Assembly (NCBI GenBank): GCA_003344405.1 | Contig: NOWV01000037.1 | Location: 186,001-250,000, forward strand | Length of the DNA: 64,000 bases | Reading direction: 5' to 3' | Source of the DNA: Trichoplax sp. H2 | Taxonomy: Eukaryota > Placozoa > Uniplacotomia > Trichoplacea | In this document: piece by piece, positions 39,581 to 51,900 of the stretch | Numbering within the stretch: the stretch's first letter is position 1 | Layout of the letters: the number at the start of each line of letters is the position of its first letter | Translations under genes and position numbers: made by a program | The notes under the pieces: model-generated | Seen by the model: only the letters and a program-made list of their open reading frames with translations | What the model was told of the DNA's origin: nothing | The model's database searches: none

Positions 39581-42500
39581 CTAATGAAAGCTTGTGGAAA
39601 GATGTAGCGGATCAACTAATTATCATCTGTAGAGTTTCCACTAAATTGAGCTTAGATTAATATGATAAGATTGCACGAAAATAGATAAAGTTACATATAT
39701 GGCAAATTATAGAATTTGAGTTAGATAGTAGTCAACTGGAGATTAAATCCTTGGCAATATAAAAAGAATCAAGTTTATATATTGAAGTGAAGCTTTACAA
39801 GAAATACTAGTTCTTGTTATTATATTTTGGAGACACTTTATCACGCTATCTATTGGACTTTCATGCTCTCATTTAATGCACGCCCATTAAAGATCCCTAC
39901 CTCGACTAAAATCTGAAATAGGCCATCCAATTAAACTTCATATGACCTAATATGAGACTACAATTATTGTTATTAGTATGTATGTTTGAAATATGTATAA
40001 TAGTGAATCATTAGGCAAGAGAACAATAGGTTAAAACACATTTAAGGTGACAATCAATAAGATATTGGGCAAAAATAACAACATGTAATGATAGACAGAT
40101 TAGCATACAATATCATTTAAGTCATAAAGTAGAAAACATTACTTTTCAAGCGAAACCATTGTTAGCCTTGAACAATACTAATGATATCGTGATAGATGAC
40201 GATTTGATTTAATTGAACTAAAATCAGTCATCACCTTTATTATATTGTCGCAGCATATAGAAAAGAAACGCAAAAAATAAATTAAATTACAATTACTTCT
40301 TTATTTGACCTGAAAATAAGGCTATTAATCTGGAGTGTTTTGAATAAATGAGTAAAAGCGTACTAGTTACATCAACAAGTTGGATCTGCACAGCGTCGAG
40401 AGAATCAACTTTTACATATTACTTTACGCAAGATACAGGAATATGGAATAAATCAGCTATAAGATTGACATGCAATGAAATAAATAGAAGAATAAAATAA
40501 ATCATAGCAATCTACGTGACGAAATCATGAATAATATTAAATAGGTTGAGATTTGACGTCAGTCAATGGGTCTAATCACTTCTTTCTCGATATCATAACA
40601 TTCAGTAACAAATTGTTACCAGATCAATACAAATTTTTACATTCACTTGTAAAATAGAGTAATTGACTGATACCACAATCATAATCGTCTAATTCACGAT
40701 CAACAATAATTTTGCAAGAAGATAGGGAAAAAACGATTAAAAATAAGAATAATATATTTTTGTTCGTCTTATTTGCCATTCAACTGAGTAAATGGTCATA
40801 AAGTTTAGCAAGATATTTTATTTCTAGTTTAAATAAGAGAATAGCGATCTATACCGTCTTGTAAAAACAAATGAAGAAGCTTGTATTATTTTTAATTTGT
40901 GCTATTCCTTAATTTTTCTATTTACTTGAACACTTCTTGGAAAGCGTTATAGTTTAAGAAGCGACTATTGTTTATTTGACGTAATTAGAGGAATTCCCCG
41001 TTATTCTAGTAGCAGTGGGATATTAAAAATTTAAAATAGAAAAAATTTAAGTTATTTATTTGTTTCATTTAGTTAATTCTCCTTCTTGGCGTAGAAAATA
41101 ATAGTTACTTTTAAATCTTATAGTAGGTATAATTTTTACGCTACGCCCTTCTTTGGCCCCCTCATATCCATGTATTCTCTTCCTGACGTTATCATCAATC
41201 AATCAATCAATCAACTATTGCACCATCATTATTATGTATCTAATCAGTAAAGATATGAATTTATTAATCATGCCCATAGGATATTGGCCATCTGAGGATC
41301 GGTTTAAATGATTAGCATACCTTTAACACAGCTGGATATATCATTATGATCCATTCATGATGAAATCTGTCGCTACATATCAATCACACGATCTCTTGGA
41401 GCTTGCTAACCGGGGGACGGCAAAAATTTTCCGAATACTGTAAGCAGTACAAGATATCAGAAACATGCAGTTCATAGTTAATCAACCATGTATTCGTTGG
41501 AATGATGCACATACTGCTATCGAGTTCCTTTCCGTTAGGACTTTAAAAGGAAATATACGAGAGCACAATCTATTTATCCTAGCTTTTCCTTTCAGATTAA
41601 AAAGCATCTAACTTGAAATCTATTCTTTGTAAGCTTAGTAATCCTCCCACTTCCAAAAATTAAAATTTTCTTGAAGGTTAATGATCATCGTCACTATCCG
41701 ATAAGTTTTATTTCTTTAATTAACTCTGCAATCAATACGAGAGTGTAAACGATTTATGTACAATCCGTTGCTTTATTGAATGCAACCTAAGCGATTGTTT
41801 ACTGGTATTAGTCATCTCTACCGTCAGTATTAATGGAAGCAATTGAAAAAATTCAAATTGATTCGGTAGCAATTATTACTTTAATCACCTTAATCGAGAC
41901 TGTAAAGCGCATATATGTATATATATACTTAACTAAAGGAAATTATGTATTTTTTTAACTATATTCTCATGTCTGTACAGGTTTATTAATGCCCTTGTCA
42001 CTTGATACCCCCTGCAATTTATCGCAGCTTCAAGGCTATTCAGATAAAATGCGATTAGGTGGATGCTTTGTTCATGTCGGCATTTCAAAGCTTATATAAA
42101 ATATTTTTACTAAATTAATAATAATTAAGGAATGCAATTCTCTAATGTCACCCCATCACTTCGACAGTAAGTAATACAAAAGTGATTAAATTAGTCGTAA
42201 TGACTAAATAACAGATTACATCATTAATCTTGTCTTTAACTACTGTAATAGCACTAGCTAATGATATTGCCATTTACGATGACAACAATTTAATGATGCT
42301 TTTCTATTCACTTCCATTGCTAGAAGATTGCAAAATTGTGTGTAAACGGAACAGCCAATAACTATACTTCAAAATGATAATAGCTCAATCTATATTTAGC
42401 TATTGCCATCATAAGAATAAGTATAAGCCTTTAGACTTCATCTCGATCGTTAACCCTAAGTTAATTAATTGATTATCAAGCTTCAATAGCGTAAGTGCTA

Positions 42501-44772
42501 GTCAAACAAGATTGCAGTCAATAGGTGGAAATAAGAATAGATGATAACCAATTGGCAATATGGAGAACAATAATGAAGATTATCATCAACAATGGAAAGA
42601 TCAAATTGATTCATTTTATACATCATAGACGATCAATGCACTTCTATTAAGTTTTTATTCAGCTATTGAAATGGAACAAAAAACATTATGTTTTTCTATG
42701 TTCAATGAATTTTATATTAGCCTTCAATTGCTTGAAGGATGTACTTATGTAAGATTGCGATCGACGTTTCAGTAGGCGAATAAGATGAAAACTTAGCGTC
42801 GACAGCCATGAACTTCATGTCTAACAGATGAGTAAATCTTGAAGGGGTATCGACCTTCCTAACATCGTCTTCAACTTGTATTTAAATATCATAATAACAA
42901 ATTGCTTTTATAGGTGAACTTATACGGACAGGATAATCAAATTAGAGGCTTGGCTTCTTATCGGTAGTCTGATAGTGTACATCAATTTCATTCATTCTTT
43001 TTGACATCCTTTCGTAACGCTGATGTCACGAAACTACTTATCAATTCTAACGATTACTATAGAACTGATCTAAAAATATTAAGATTATCATGCTGCGATT
43101 TTACCCATAACGCCAAGGTACCGATGGGCTACCTAGACCTTATCGTTAATTTCCCAATTACCTTGTGAGAAAGTGCTGGAACTTGTAGACAATTACTTTT
43201 GTTTACATCGTTCTAATTCCAGACATACCGTAGAATTTCGCTAACCAATGAGTTTATTTTCTTGCAAGTAAATGTTGTGGCTACGTAGCTGCTGGATATC
43301 AAGATTGGAACCTATTATAAAACATAACTATTTACCTGGGATTAATGGATCATGTTTTCATTATATTTTACGGCATTATTTCATTGTATGACTCGCAAAC
43401 TGCCCTTATTCACGAATTGCATGGTGTCAAAGCATATTTTTGTCCCTTTAATCTCGTTGTTACTAGTTAAACTTAATTGAAATCAAGCAATACAAATTCA
43501 TTTCCTAGTCAATAGCTATTTCACTGAAATTTAGCTTTAGACGCCATTACTTCCTAATCTTTCCCCTAGATAAATATCAACATGATGTTGCAATTAAACT
43601 AGGATGGAAACAATATATTATGCATCGATGATGTCAAGATCTTAACCTACAGGCATAGACGAAACTATTGCCTACGACCATAAATATATCCGTCATAAAC
43701 GTAGAATCGCTATGTTATTGTATTTTTATGTAATGAGGCTAATAAACTTTAATTCAAATTGTCTGCTTTAAGCACAAGAATATTTATAGGCGATGTAGTA
43801 TGCATAGAAAGTGGAATTTATTCTTTTAAGTAAAATGATTCTGTATCGTCATTTTGCATTGGGAAATAATATAATCAGCAGTCATGTATGACCGGTAACA
43901 ATGATAGATATATTGTCGTAGTAGGATTTAAGCAATTGTTTAGTGTGCATATTCCTATTCATTTCTAATCTAAAACAGAAATTAATCAATCAAAATTGTT
44001 ATTAAAAATAGAGGCAATGAACACGCCCTATTTGAATTATTTAAATTTAATTTCTTTTCCCATGCCTTGCGGTTAAATTCGGATTATAATGGCGATTAAA
44101 ATTGCTTTCAATCGCAACATCAATTGTCGCTAAAATGTTATTTGATTACTAGTACAATAAATATTACCATTAGCTATACACAGAGCTTAACAACATCGAC
44201 AACGTATTCAATTTTTTCAAATACATTACGTTATCTTTTATTGTATATTGTTTCCATAGATTATTATTTATTTAAATCGGTTTATAAAATAATCTTACTG
44301 TAGATAACGAGCTCAATGGCAATCGCAGAGCACAAGAGTGAGTATCAAGTATGGCACTAGTGAGATTTGATATTCATTACTTCTTATTTAGTAATTTTAT
44401 TGTCTCAACACTTTACTACACTTTACTATAGAGCCAGTTTCTGTAGGACAAGAATTAATTCTAACGTGCTTGTTGGCAATATATCGTATTAACGCGGACG
44501 CAGATATTTTTGAAGTTAATACTTCGTAGTTATATTATCATTTTACCATTACTGTAAACTCACGGTTGCCTATTAATTTCTTATGAGTTGAGCTTATCGA
44601 ATTAGCTTGGATAGAAACAAATGCCATGTAATTAGGACTTACTTATCAAGTAATAATAGTATGTTATAGCCTTGGCTATGTTTTGCTTTACTATCGCAAA
44701 CACGAATAATAAACGAAAATTGAGTTTCTGTCTTATGCAGTTAAAGCATACCTTCCTCTGCTTAATTAATAA
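39581..44772. other. Non-coding AT-rich DNA between Hmx and Hex
   Basis: About 5.2 kb with no gene that I can support. A short (TCAA)n run lies at about 41192-41214. A phrase ending ATTTTGGAGACACTTTAT near 39815 resembles ATTTTGAAGACACTTTAT near 57920, suggesting a dispersed repeat whose limits I cannot define. Confidence 0.4.
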
Positions 44773-44777
44773 GTGTG

Positions 44778-45355
44778 TGTCATGGTACGAACCACCGTGA
44801 AGAGTAAATGACTAAATTTAGTAGTTAACATTTATATATTACGATAACTAATAATGACTTACAGTAAGAACTACGGTAGCTATTATATTGTTACAGTAAA
44901 TTATGCTGTACTGTAGCAAGAGTTCTTGTATGGTAACTAATGTTTATTGATTATATGGTTATATCTTGTAACGCTTGTAATGAATATTCAGAAGATATTC
45001 AATTACAGATGATACTATAAATAATTCTATGTATGGACATACTGTAATTTAATTATATATAATTATGTAGAATCGTTCAGTACATGTCCAAGATTACAAA
45101 TAATTTCTGTGTTAATTTAGCTATCCAATACGAACTAAATTTCATGAACTGTTATGACTTATGCATGATAGCAGCTGCCGAAGGGTATTTAAGCTTAGCA
45201 GATAGTTGAATAAAAGAGAAGTTCTACAGTTACTTAACGTAGAAGCAAAGGCGTCTAAATTCTTGAGAGATAGTTAAGGGATACTGAATCCCGGAGACTA
45301 CGGTAATTTAGAGATTTGCTTTACGCTATCCTTGTCACGAAGCTGGTTTTTGACA
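44778..45355 (+). mobile_element. Solo LTR, subfamily 1, copy E
   Basis: A 578-bp element starting TGTCATGG and ending GGTTTTTGACA. The flanking 5-mers are GTGTG (44773-44777) and GTGCG (45356-45360), a 4/5 match to a target duplication. It has TATTTAAG at 45186-45193 and AATAAA at 45209-45214, and shares the 3' block TTGTCACGAAGCTGGTTT with copies C and D. It is longer than those copies because of extra sequence in the first half. Confidence 0.85.
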
Positions 45356-45360
45356 GTGCG

Positions 45361-46735
45361 AAATATTTTAGCGTGAGCTGAAGCTTACCAATTATTATAT
45401 GTACAATTCATAACTCCCTCCGATATTTTCAAGTAACATATGCGTATATATCAGAAAATGTAACGAGATAAATATCAAGACAGTTTTATGTTCTTATTCC
45501 ATTAAGTAGAGTACACATAGATTTTAATTTAACCTCCTTAAACTATTTAGACAGATCTGCTGTGCTCATAATAAAACCAATCAATCCATATTTCTATCAC
45601 ATTTATTTACGTACAAAACAATAAACCAATGATCAAATTGCCATGGAAAGAAAATGGTCAGTTCCGGTGAAATATTAAAAATTGTAGCGCCTGATGTAAT
45701 GCACACTACTAACTTTTAAATTTATACGAACTAAGTATTACGTTTCATAAATAGAAAAGCTGAAAAATTAAATTTGAATATACATTAATAGCGTGAAATT
45801 CAATGTGACCAAAGGCTATTGCTAATATTGATCAAAGAGTACCGTAATTAAAATCTTATTTCAATATCCAACAGAAACGACGATAATAGTATGTGATCGT
45901 ATTGCGCTCGTATATGATAGTCTTAAATATCTGATGTTAAAATAGGCGATGCGTAAATAATAAAGCTAATAAATTTTAAAGGCTGCGTTTGTTTTATTGC
46001 AAATTGGTTACTTCAATTTATCAATTTTCTTTGACTTTTCACTGGTTTGAGGTAATGAGTTGCAAAGTACTTTAGTATATCACTTTAGGTAATGTAGTTT
46101 ATAATATGACGCCAACCAATTCCGTATTTTTACATATTATTGTAATCCTCATGGTTTCCAAATGACGAATACCACTTAAGCTATTACGACGTATTTATGC
46201 TAGATTCATTCTACTACAACTTTCTCTACATGTACTGGATTGCAAAGGTATAAATGTTGCCTGAGTTTACTTTACATCTATTTATTCTCACAGTGTATGT
46301 CGACTTCTAACCTATCATAACCACACTTTATGCGATGTGGTGATAACTAGAATTTAGTCAAGGCGATGATTCAAATTCTCTCTCCCTTTATACGAGGTAT
46401 TTCTTTCAGGATCAGTTATAAGTATTATGAATAGGAATGCCTCATGACTCCGCTATTCAAAGTGGAACGGTATACAATACTAACAATTGTGGATTAAGCG
46501 ATTTATGGAATACGCTCGCAGTATTATTCTAAGTAATTTGAAATCTTGCAGCTAAATATCAGCACAATTTATTGATAATTACTTAAACTTCGAATTAATT
46601 ATGCTGTTTGAAGCTACTAGAATACTAAACTGACTTCATTTTAATCAAGTTTATTAATAAAACTCCTTTATCACCTAGTTACATTGCTATGAGCACCATA
46701 TACTTATTATAGTATGCCAAAATAATAGCTTATAG
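45361..46735. other. Non-coding AT-rich DNA between two LTRs
   Basis: About 1.4 kb with no open frame or element recognised. The phrase TTTTAGCGTGAGCTG just after the LTR (about 45369) recurs near 56778 as CTTAGCGTGAGCTG. Confidence 0.4.
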
Positions 46736-46740
46736 CAGCT

Positions 46741-47328
46741 TGTCACAAAATAACTTTCGTGAACGTACCTAAACTAGTCTATCTACTCTTAAGGTTCCCC
46801 GACTAACTCCGGAGATCCTCAGTAAAGGAAAACTAACTTATTCCTATACCATAGACAACGAGTCCAACGATAGGTTTAGGTTATTAAATATTTTATTACC
46901 AGCTATTGCAACTTAGTACCAGTGTACTCTAGCGTAGCCTTCGTGGAACTCAGATTAAAAAGTAATGATCAAGCTTATATACAGTTTCATATATCACACA
47001 AATAAGATCGGTACTAACCTTTCACATTAAATTATAGAATGTGCAATACAGATCCATACAGGCTTACTATAGATTCGACTAGCTCGAGTGTTACTTATCA
47101 CTTGTCACAAATTAATATTATTAATTAGCACCTTATTACCTAACATAATAATCTTTACAGCTTGATATCTTAATTGCTAACACCATATCCACGCTGTATA
47201 TTACTAGGATAATTAATAACAAAACTCAATTAACAACTAGGTTGTTGCCGAGATCGGCAACCTCCATAATAATATTGTTACACATTTTAGATCAAAATAT
47301 TATTCATTTCGGAGCGAGCTCCGTCACA
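46741..47328 (-). mobile_element. Solo LTR of a related family, reverse orientation, copy H
   Basis: A 588-bp element with + strand ends TGTCACAAAA and CCGTCACA, flanked by a perfect 5-bp duplication CAGCT (46736-46740 and 47329-47333). Read on the - strand it starts TGTGACGGAG and ends TTTTGTGACA, with TATATAAG at 46981-46974. Its interior differs from the other LTRs, but the last ~20 bases (TTCACGAAAGTT..TTTTGTGACA) resemble their 3' ends. A hairpin with 7-bp arms (GTTGCCG/CGGCAAC) sits at 47244-47261. There is no internal region. Confidence 0.8.
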
Positions 47329-47333
47329 CAGCT

Positions 47334-47809
47334 CAATACATGAAACATCACCAACTGTTTCAAAAAGCCTAACAGCTCTTCATCAATTAATAATACTATT
47401 TGCAGAGACCCTTTAAATACGTCAAGACCAATATCATGTCGTCGAAATAAATATAACCAAATATTCAAGAGCTTACTTCATAAGCATCCCGTTTTATTCG
47501 TATGGAGTACGCGTACTTTAGTCAGAATTGATTATTGGATGAATAAACACTCTTTAGGATAATTAAATAATCTTTATATCCAAATCCATAATCATAACGG
47601 GATTATTAGTGGAATGTAGAGTAGTTATCCACACAATTTTCAATTTCATTACCAGACTCTATTAGTCTCTAAACAGAGAGAATAATGGTAATAACCAGAT
47701 AATAAAGCCTGCTGAGAAATCACTTTTATACGTACGAGTATATAGTGTAGCTAGTAATCGTATAGTCAGTTTGCTACCAATTGAATTTATTTCAATAATA
47801 ACTCAACTA
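47334..47809. other. Non-coding AT-rich DNA
   Basis: About 480 bp between the reverse LTR and the duplicated gap flank. Nothing was recognised. Confidence 0.4.
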
Positions 47810-48320
47810 TTAATAATAATTCTTATTATGCTAGCGATATTGCTGCAAGAATGACCCACAGATTGATCCTTTAGTGCATTGCTAATTAAGGCATGGTATT
47901 AAAGCGTCTCGTCTCGCCACAAGATTCCATATCAATTATCCTAAAATTTATAGATAGCGTCATTATTAAATTGAAAGACTTTAGTACTGTGATCCATTTT
48001 AGGAATCTTTATCATAGCCTAGTTATCTAGGCCGATCTTAATTCAGAAGTCTCATGATTAGACGTTTAGTAATTTTGAATACCTTAATATATTGATGAAA
48101 TTAGCAGATACTAAATCTGATCTTACTCTCTGTGCTTTTATAAATGTTTTTGGTATCCGTTACTTAGAAGAAACCCTTCCATTGAAAATTAAATTTGGAT
48201 TTATAGATAAATTTGCGCTGTTTCAGTTCGTTCAATGAACTAAATAACTGAACAATTGATGTAGCACTTGCAGTACTAAGTACGAGATCCTTTTAAACTT
48301 TACGGACTTACTCAAAATAT
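47810..48320. repeat. Left copy of a locus duplicated across an assembly gap
   Basis: This 511-bp stretch, starting TTAATAATAATTC and ending CTCAAAATAT, recurs at 48341-48938 (598 bp). The two are nearly identical except for one replaced segment: about 47961-48018 here against about 48491-48636 there. Confidence 0.85.
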
Positions 48321-48340
48321 NNNNNNNNNNNNNNNNNNNN
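48321..48340. other. Assembly gap (20 N) with duplicated flanks
   Basis: Twenty Ns between two copies of the same ~500-600 bp sequence, probably unmerged haplotype contig ends. Confidence 0.85.
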
Positions 48341-48938
48341 TTAATAATAATTCTTATTATGCTAGCGATATTGCCGCAAGAATGACCCTCAGATTGATCC
48401 TTTAGTGCATCGCTAATTAAGGCATGGTATTAAAGCGTCTCGTCTCGCCACAAGATTCCATATCAATTATCCTAAAATTTATAGATAGCGTACGAAATCC
48501 AGTCATTTCGCGAAATGCCTAGTCAATTTGCGAAATGCCCAAATATATTTCTTTGCTGATTATGTCAATTCGCTTGCGAAATTTGTGGCTATTGAAGAAA
48601 TTTATGACATTCTAAGCAGTATCTAGCTCATAACAATATAGTTATCTAGGCCGATCTTAATTCAGAAGTCCCATGATTAGACGTTTAGTAACTTTGAATA
48701 CCTTAATATATTGATGAAATCAGCAGATACTAAATCTGATCTTACTCTCAGTGATTTTATAAATGCTTTGGTATCCGTTACTTAGAAGAAACCCTTCCAT
48801 TGAAAATTAAATTTGGATTTATAGATAAATTTGCGCTGTTTCAGTCCGTTCAAACAACTAAATAACTGAACAATTGATGTAGCACTTGCAGTACTAAGTA
48901 CGAGATCCTTTTAAACTTTACGGACTTACTCAAAATAT
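48341..48938. repeat. Right copy of the duplicated locus, with CG-rich palindromic segment
   Basis: This matches 47810-48320 apart from the segment at about 48491-48636. That segment contains a perfect 14-bp palindrome, CATTTCGCGAAATG (48504-48517), and further GCGAAAT motifs (48528-48536 and near 48575). Such CG-containing motifs are rare in the surroundings. Confidence 0.8.
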
Positions 48939-51900
48939 TGCGTGAATACAGCTAGTTGAGTCTTATATATTGTTGATTCTATAATATCTTGGGTTAGTTG
49001 TTTCTATCATACCTACACAAACAGCAAGCTGATATCGAAAATAAATTGGATTCGCCGACTAAAACGAATTAGTTAAGTGAATAGATCGCTAGAGAGGTAG
49101 TGCACTAAGCCATTCACATATATATTAAACTTTGCTGACTCTTTCTAAAATTCTAAAAGTAATTGCTGATTTCAGACATTCGCAAGCAAGCCGCTAAATA
49201 CAAGAAAATCAATTAATTATCAAGCATTTGTACATTAGATAGTTTTTGCTATAGTACTAATTTAAATGACAAAGAATTGCTTTATATAATCATGACGATA
49301 GGAGATCGTGAGTATTTAGAGTCGTACTGTGGGTTAATCTTAGAGAGTATAAACCTGACAGTAGACTCGTAGTATAATTTCTATGATAGTTTTAGCATTT
49401 CCTCGTTACAAATTTCGATTCGTAACAAGTACAATTGCATAATTTATGACAGAAACCTTATTAGTTTCCATGATCGTACGCAAGAGAAATTAACTAAGAT
49501 TTATAATTTGATTTTTATTCTATTAAAAGCAATACTGAATAAACTCTTTCATTCCTTGCTTAATTTTAAATATACTACAAATACTGCACATGTGATCTGC
49601 TGTAGAATAGTATAACTTTTCAGGAAACGAAGACAACATTTCGATAAAATTCTAACCACGTTAGCACTTTTACTTCATGCATGACAGGTTTGCACGAGTA
49701 TCATGACTCCTATAATAAAAGTATACTAAGCAACCAAGTTTCAAGAAATTTTGATATGAGAAATAATAAATGAAAACTAAAGCTAGTAATGGCCCTATAG
49801 TATGATACGAGTCAAACCAGGTCAGACTTCCAATTACTGTATTTCCCTTTATGTCGTATCGAAACCACACCGTTTTCTTATTTGTTACTGTATTATAGAA
49901 TTTACGCGTTTATTATTTTATAAGTACAATTTATATAACATATGCAAGATATATCAAACGTCATAAAAACATCTGCTAAAATTTTCAATCATTAGCATAA
50001 TAGTAGCATGGGCCTGACTTTATTCAAGCAACGCCAAAAAAACAATAGGGGGGTGAAACATAAGCTAAATTAATTATAAATGTCTAATATCACTTTAATT
50101 AGATTTAGGTACTGTCCATGCCTCAAATGCTGCTACTTTCTGTCAGTAAACACTTATTTCTTACAGTGACCTGTTACTGCAAATCGAATCAAGAATTATG
50201 GCCTTATGTTGTTTCTTTTTCATATTCATTAGTTAGCTAATATCAAATTAATTTAAAATTAATATATTTAATTAAAACTGATTATAATATTTATACCTCC
50301 CTCAGATTTCTTTCCACCAACCATCAAATCCGTAATAATTACATTTTAATTCTCACGATATTGATATAATTACATTTGGTACAAATTATATTAAATTAAA
50401 CTTTCACGCTATCAAATTAAGGATCACGTCTGATTGTTTCATTCAATTATTCTTAAATAATTTAAATCACTAAGTCAACGGATATCAAACCAACACTCAA
50501 TCTGGTAAGAATAATTTATAATAGGCCATAATTCAATAAATTTATAAGATGTTTAGAAAGTCTTCCACTATAATTTTAAAAATAAAATATACCCAAAAAT
50601 CTGTAAGTTATTGCAAAACATTTTGCACCTTTCTCAAATTCTAGCGCACAAAATGTGAAGCTAAGCCGGAGAAGCAAAATTGTCGCAGCCTACTTAGTAC
50701 ATTATGAATTTGTCAGTAATAGTAAAAGCAATATCGTTAAAGCAATTTCAAATGCGCATTCTTAAGACCCTTTCGAAGCATTTGAAATACATATATTATA
50801 CAATGTGCATCATACCAACTATTAACCAATATCAAGCAAAAATAAGGCTCAGTTTTTATATCACATCAATTTTATGTATTTTCCAAGATGAATATTTTAT
50901 TCAATAAATTTAGATTATGATCTATATTCGAACTAATTGAAAAATTTCAATATCTCACAAGTAGCAATCTAATTTGTTAATTTTGTTACTATACGAGTAA
51001 TATGAAAAATGGAAATAAAAATATCGAAGCTACTAACTTTCCCAAAGAATTATTGTTATGTCTCAATTAATTTAAAATTGGTAAAAATATTTTTCAATAC
51101 ATTTGCTGCACATCACTGATCAAGGTCTATTTAGCTATATTACTAATGTGCATGTACTATACCGTACATATAATTAAAAGGAACTCCAATCTCAATCCCA
51201 AAGCACCAATGAAAAAAGTATTCATTGCAAAACTGATCTTTCAATTCAATTATTTCAATATGATGTAATTCCTCGTTAATTACCTTAATTTGAATTTCTC
51301 TTGCCATGAATTCCATAAAACTGCAATACTAATCATTTCCTGATAATAAATAACAACCTTGACTCTTATTTGCCATATCATTCAAGCGAGAATTTATAAA
51401 TTCTACGCTTGACACTGATTATAATATACTCGTGTAAGGTAACTATGTAATTTAATGCTACTTCTATGCATCTTAATTCTCTTAAGCATTAATAATTAAA
51501 GCTTAATCATATCGAATAAAACTGAGCTAGCTAGATTTATTTCATTCTTTCCACCAAATATGAGACCTATAGCTTTCAGCAATATTGCCATGAATCCTAA
51601 ATTCAGCTCCCGTATATAACGCCTATTTATATTTTGAGCCTTATTGATATCGTTAATTTATTCAAATCTAGCAGAAGGATTGATGATAGTTTTCAATCTT
51701 AATTTTAGTATTGCTACACATTTAATACAATTATTAATCATTCTTTGCTGTATGACGTTATTACAGATTCGAGCCTAAGCTCCTTGAAAGTAATTCAAAT
51801 ATTTATTCCCATGGCCAACACTCTTAGATGTAAATTTGGGTAAAGTTATACACCATTCATAAACATTAAGGTTTCATTTGTGAAAGATATCACACGGTAG

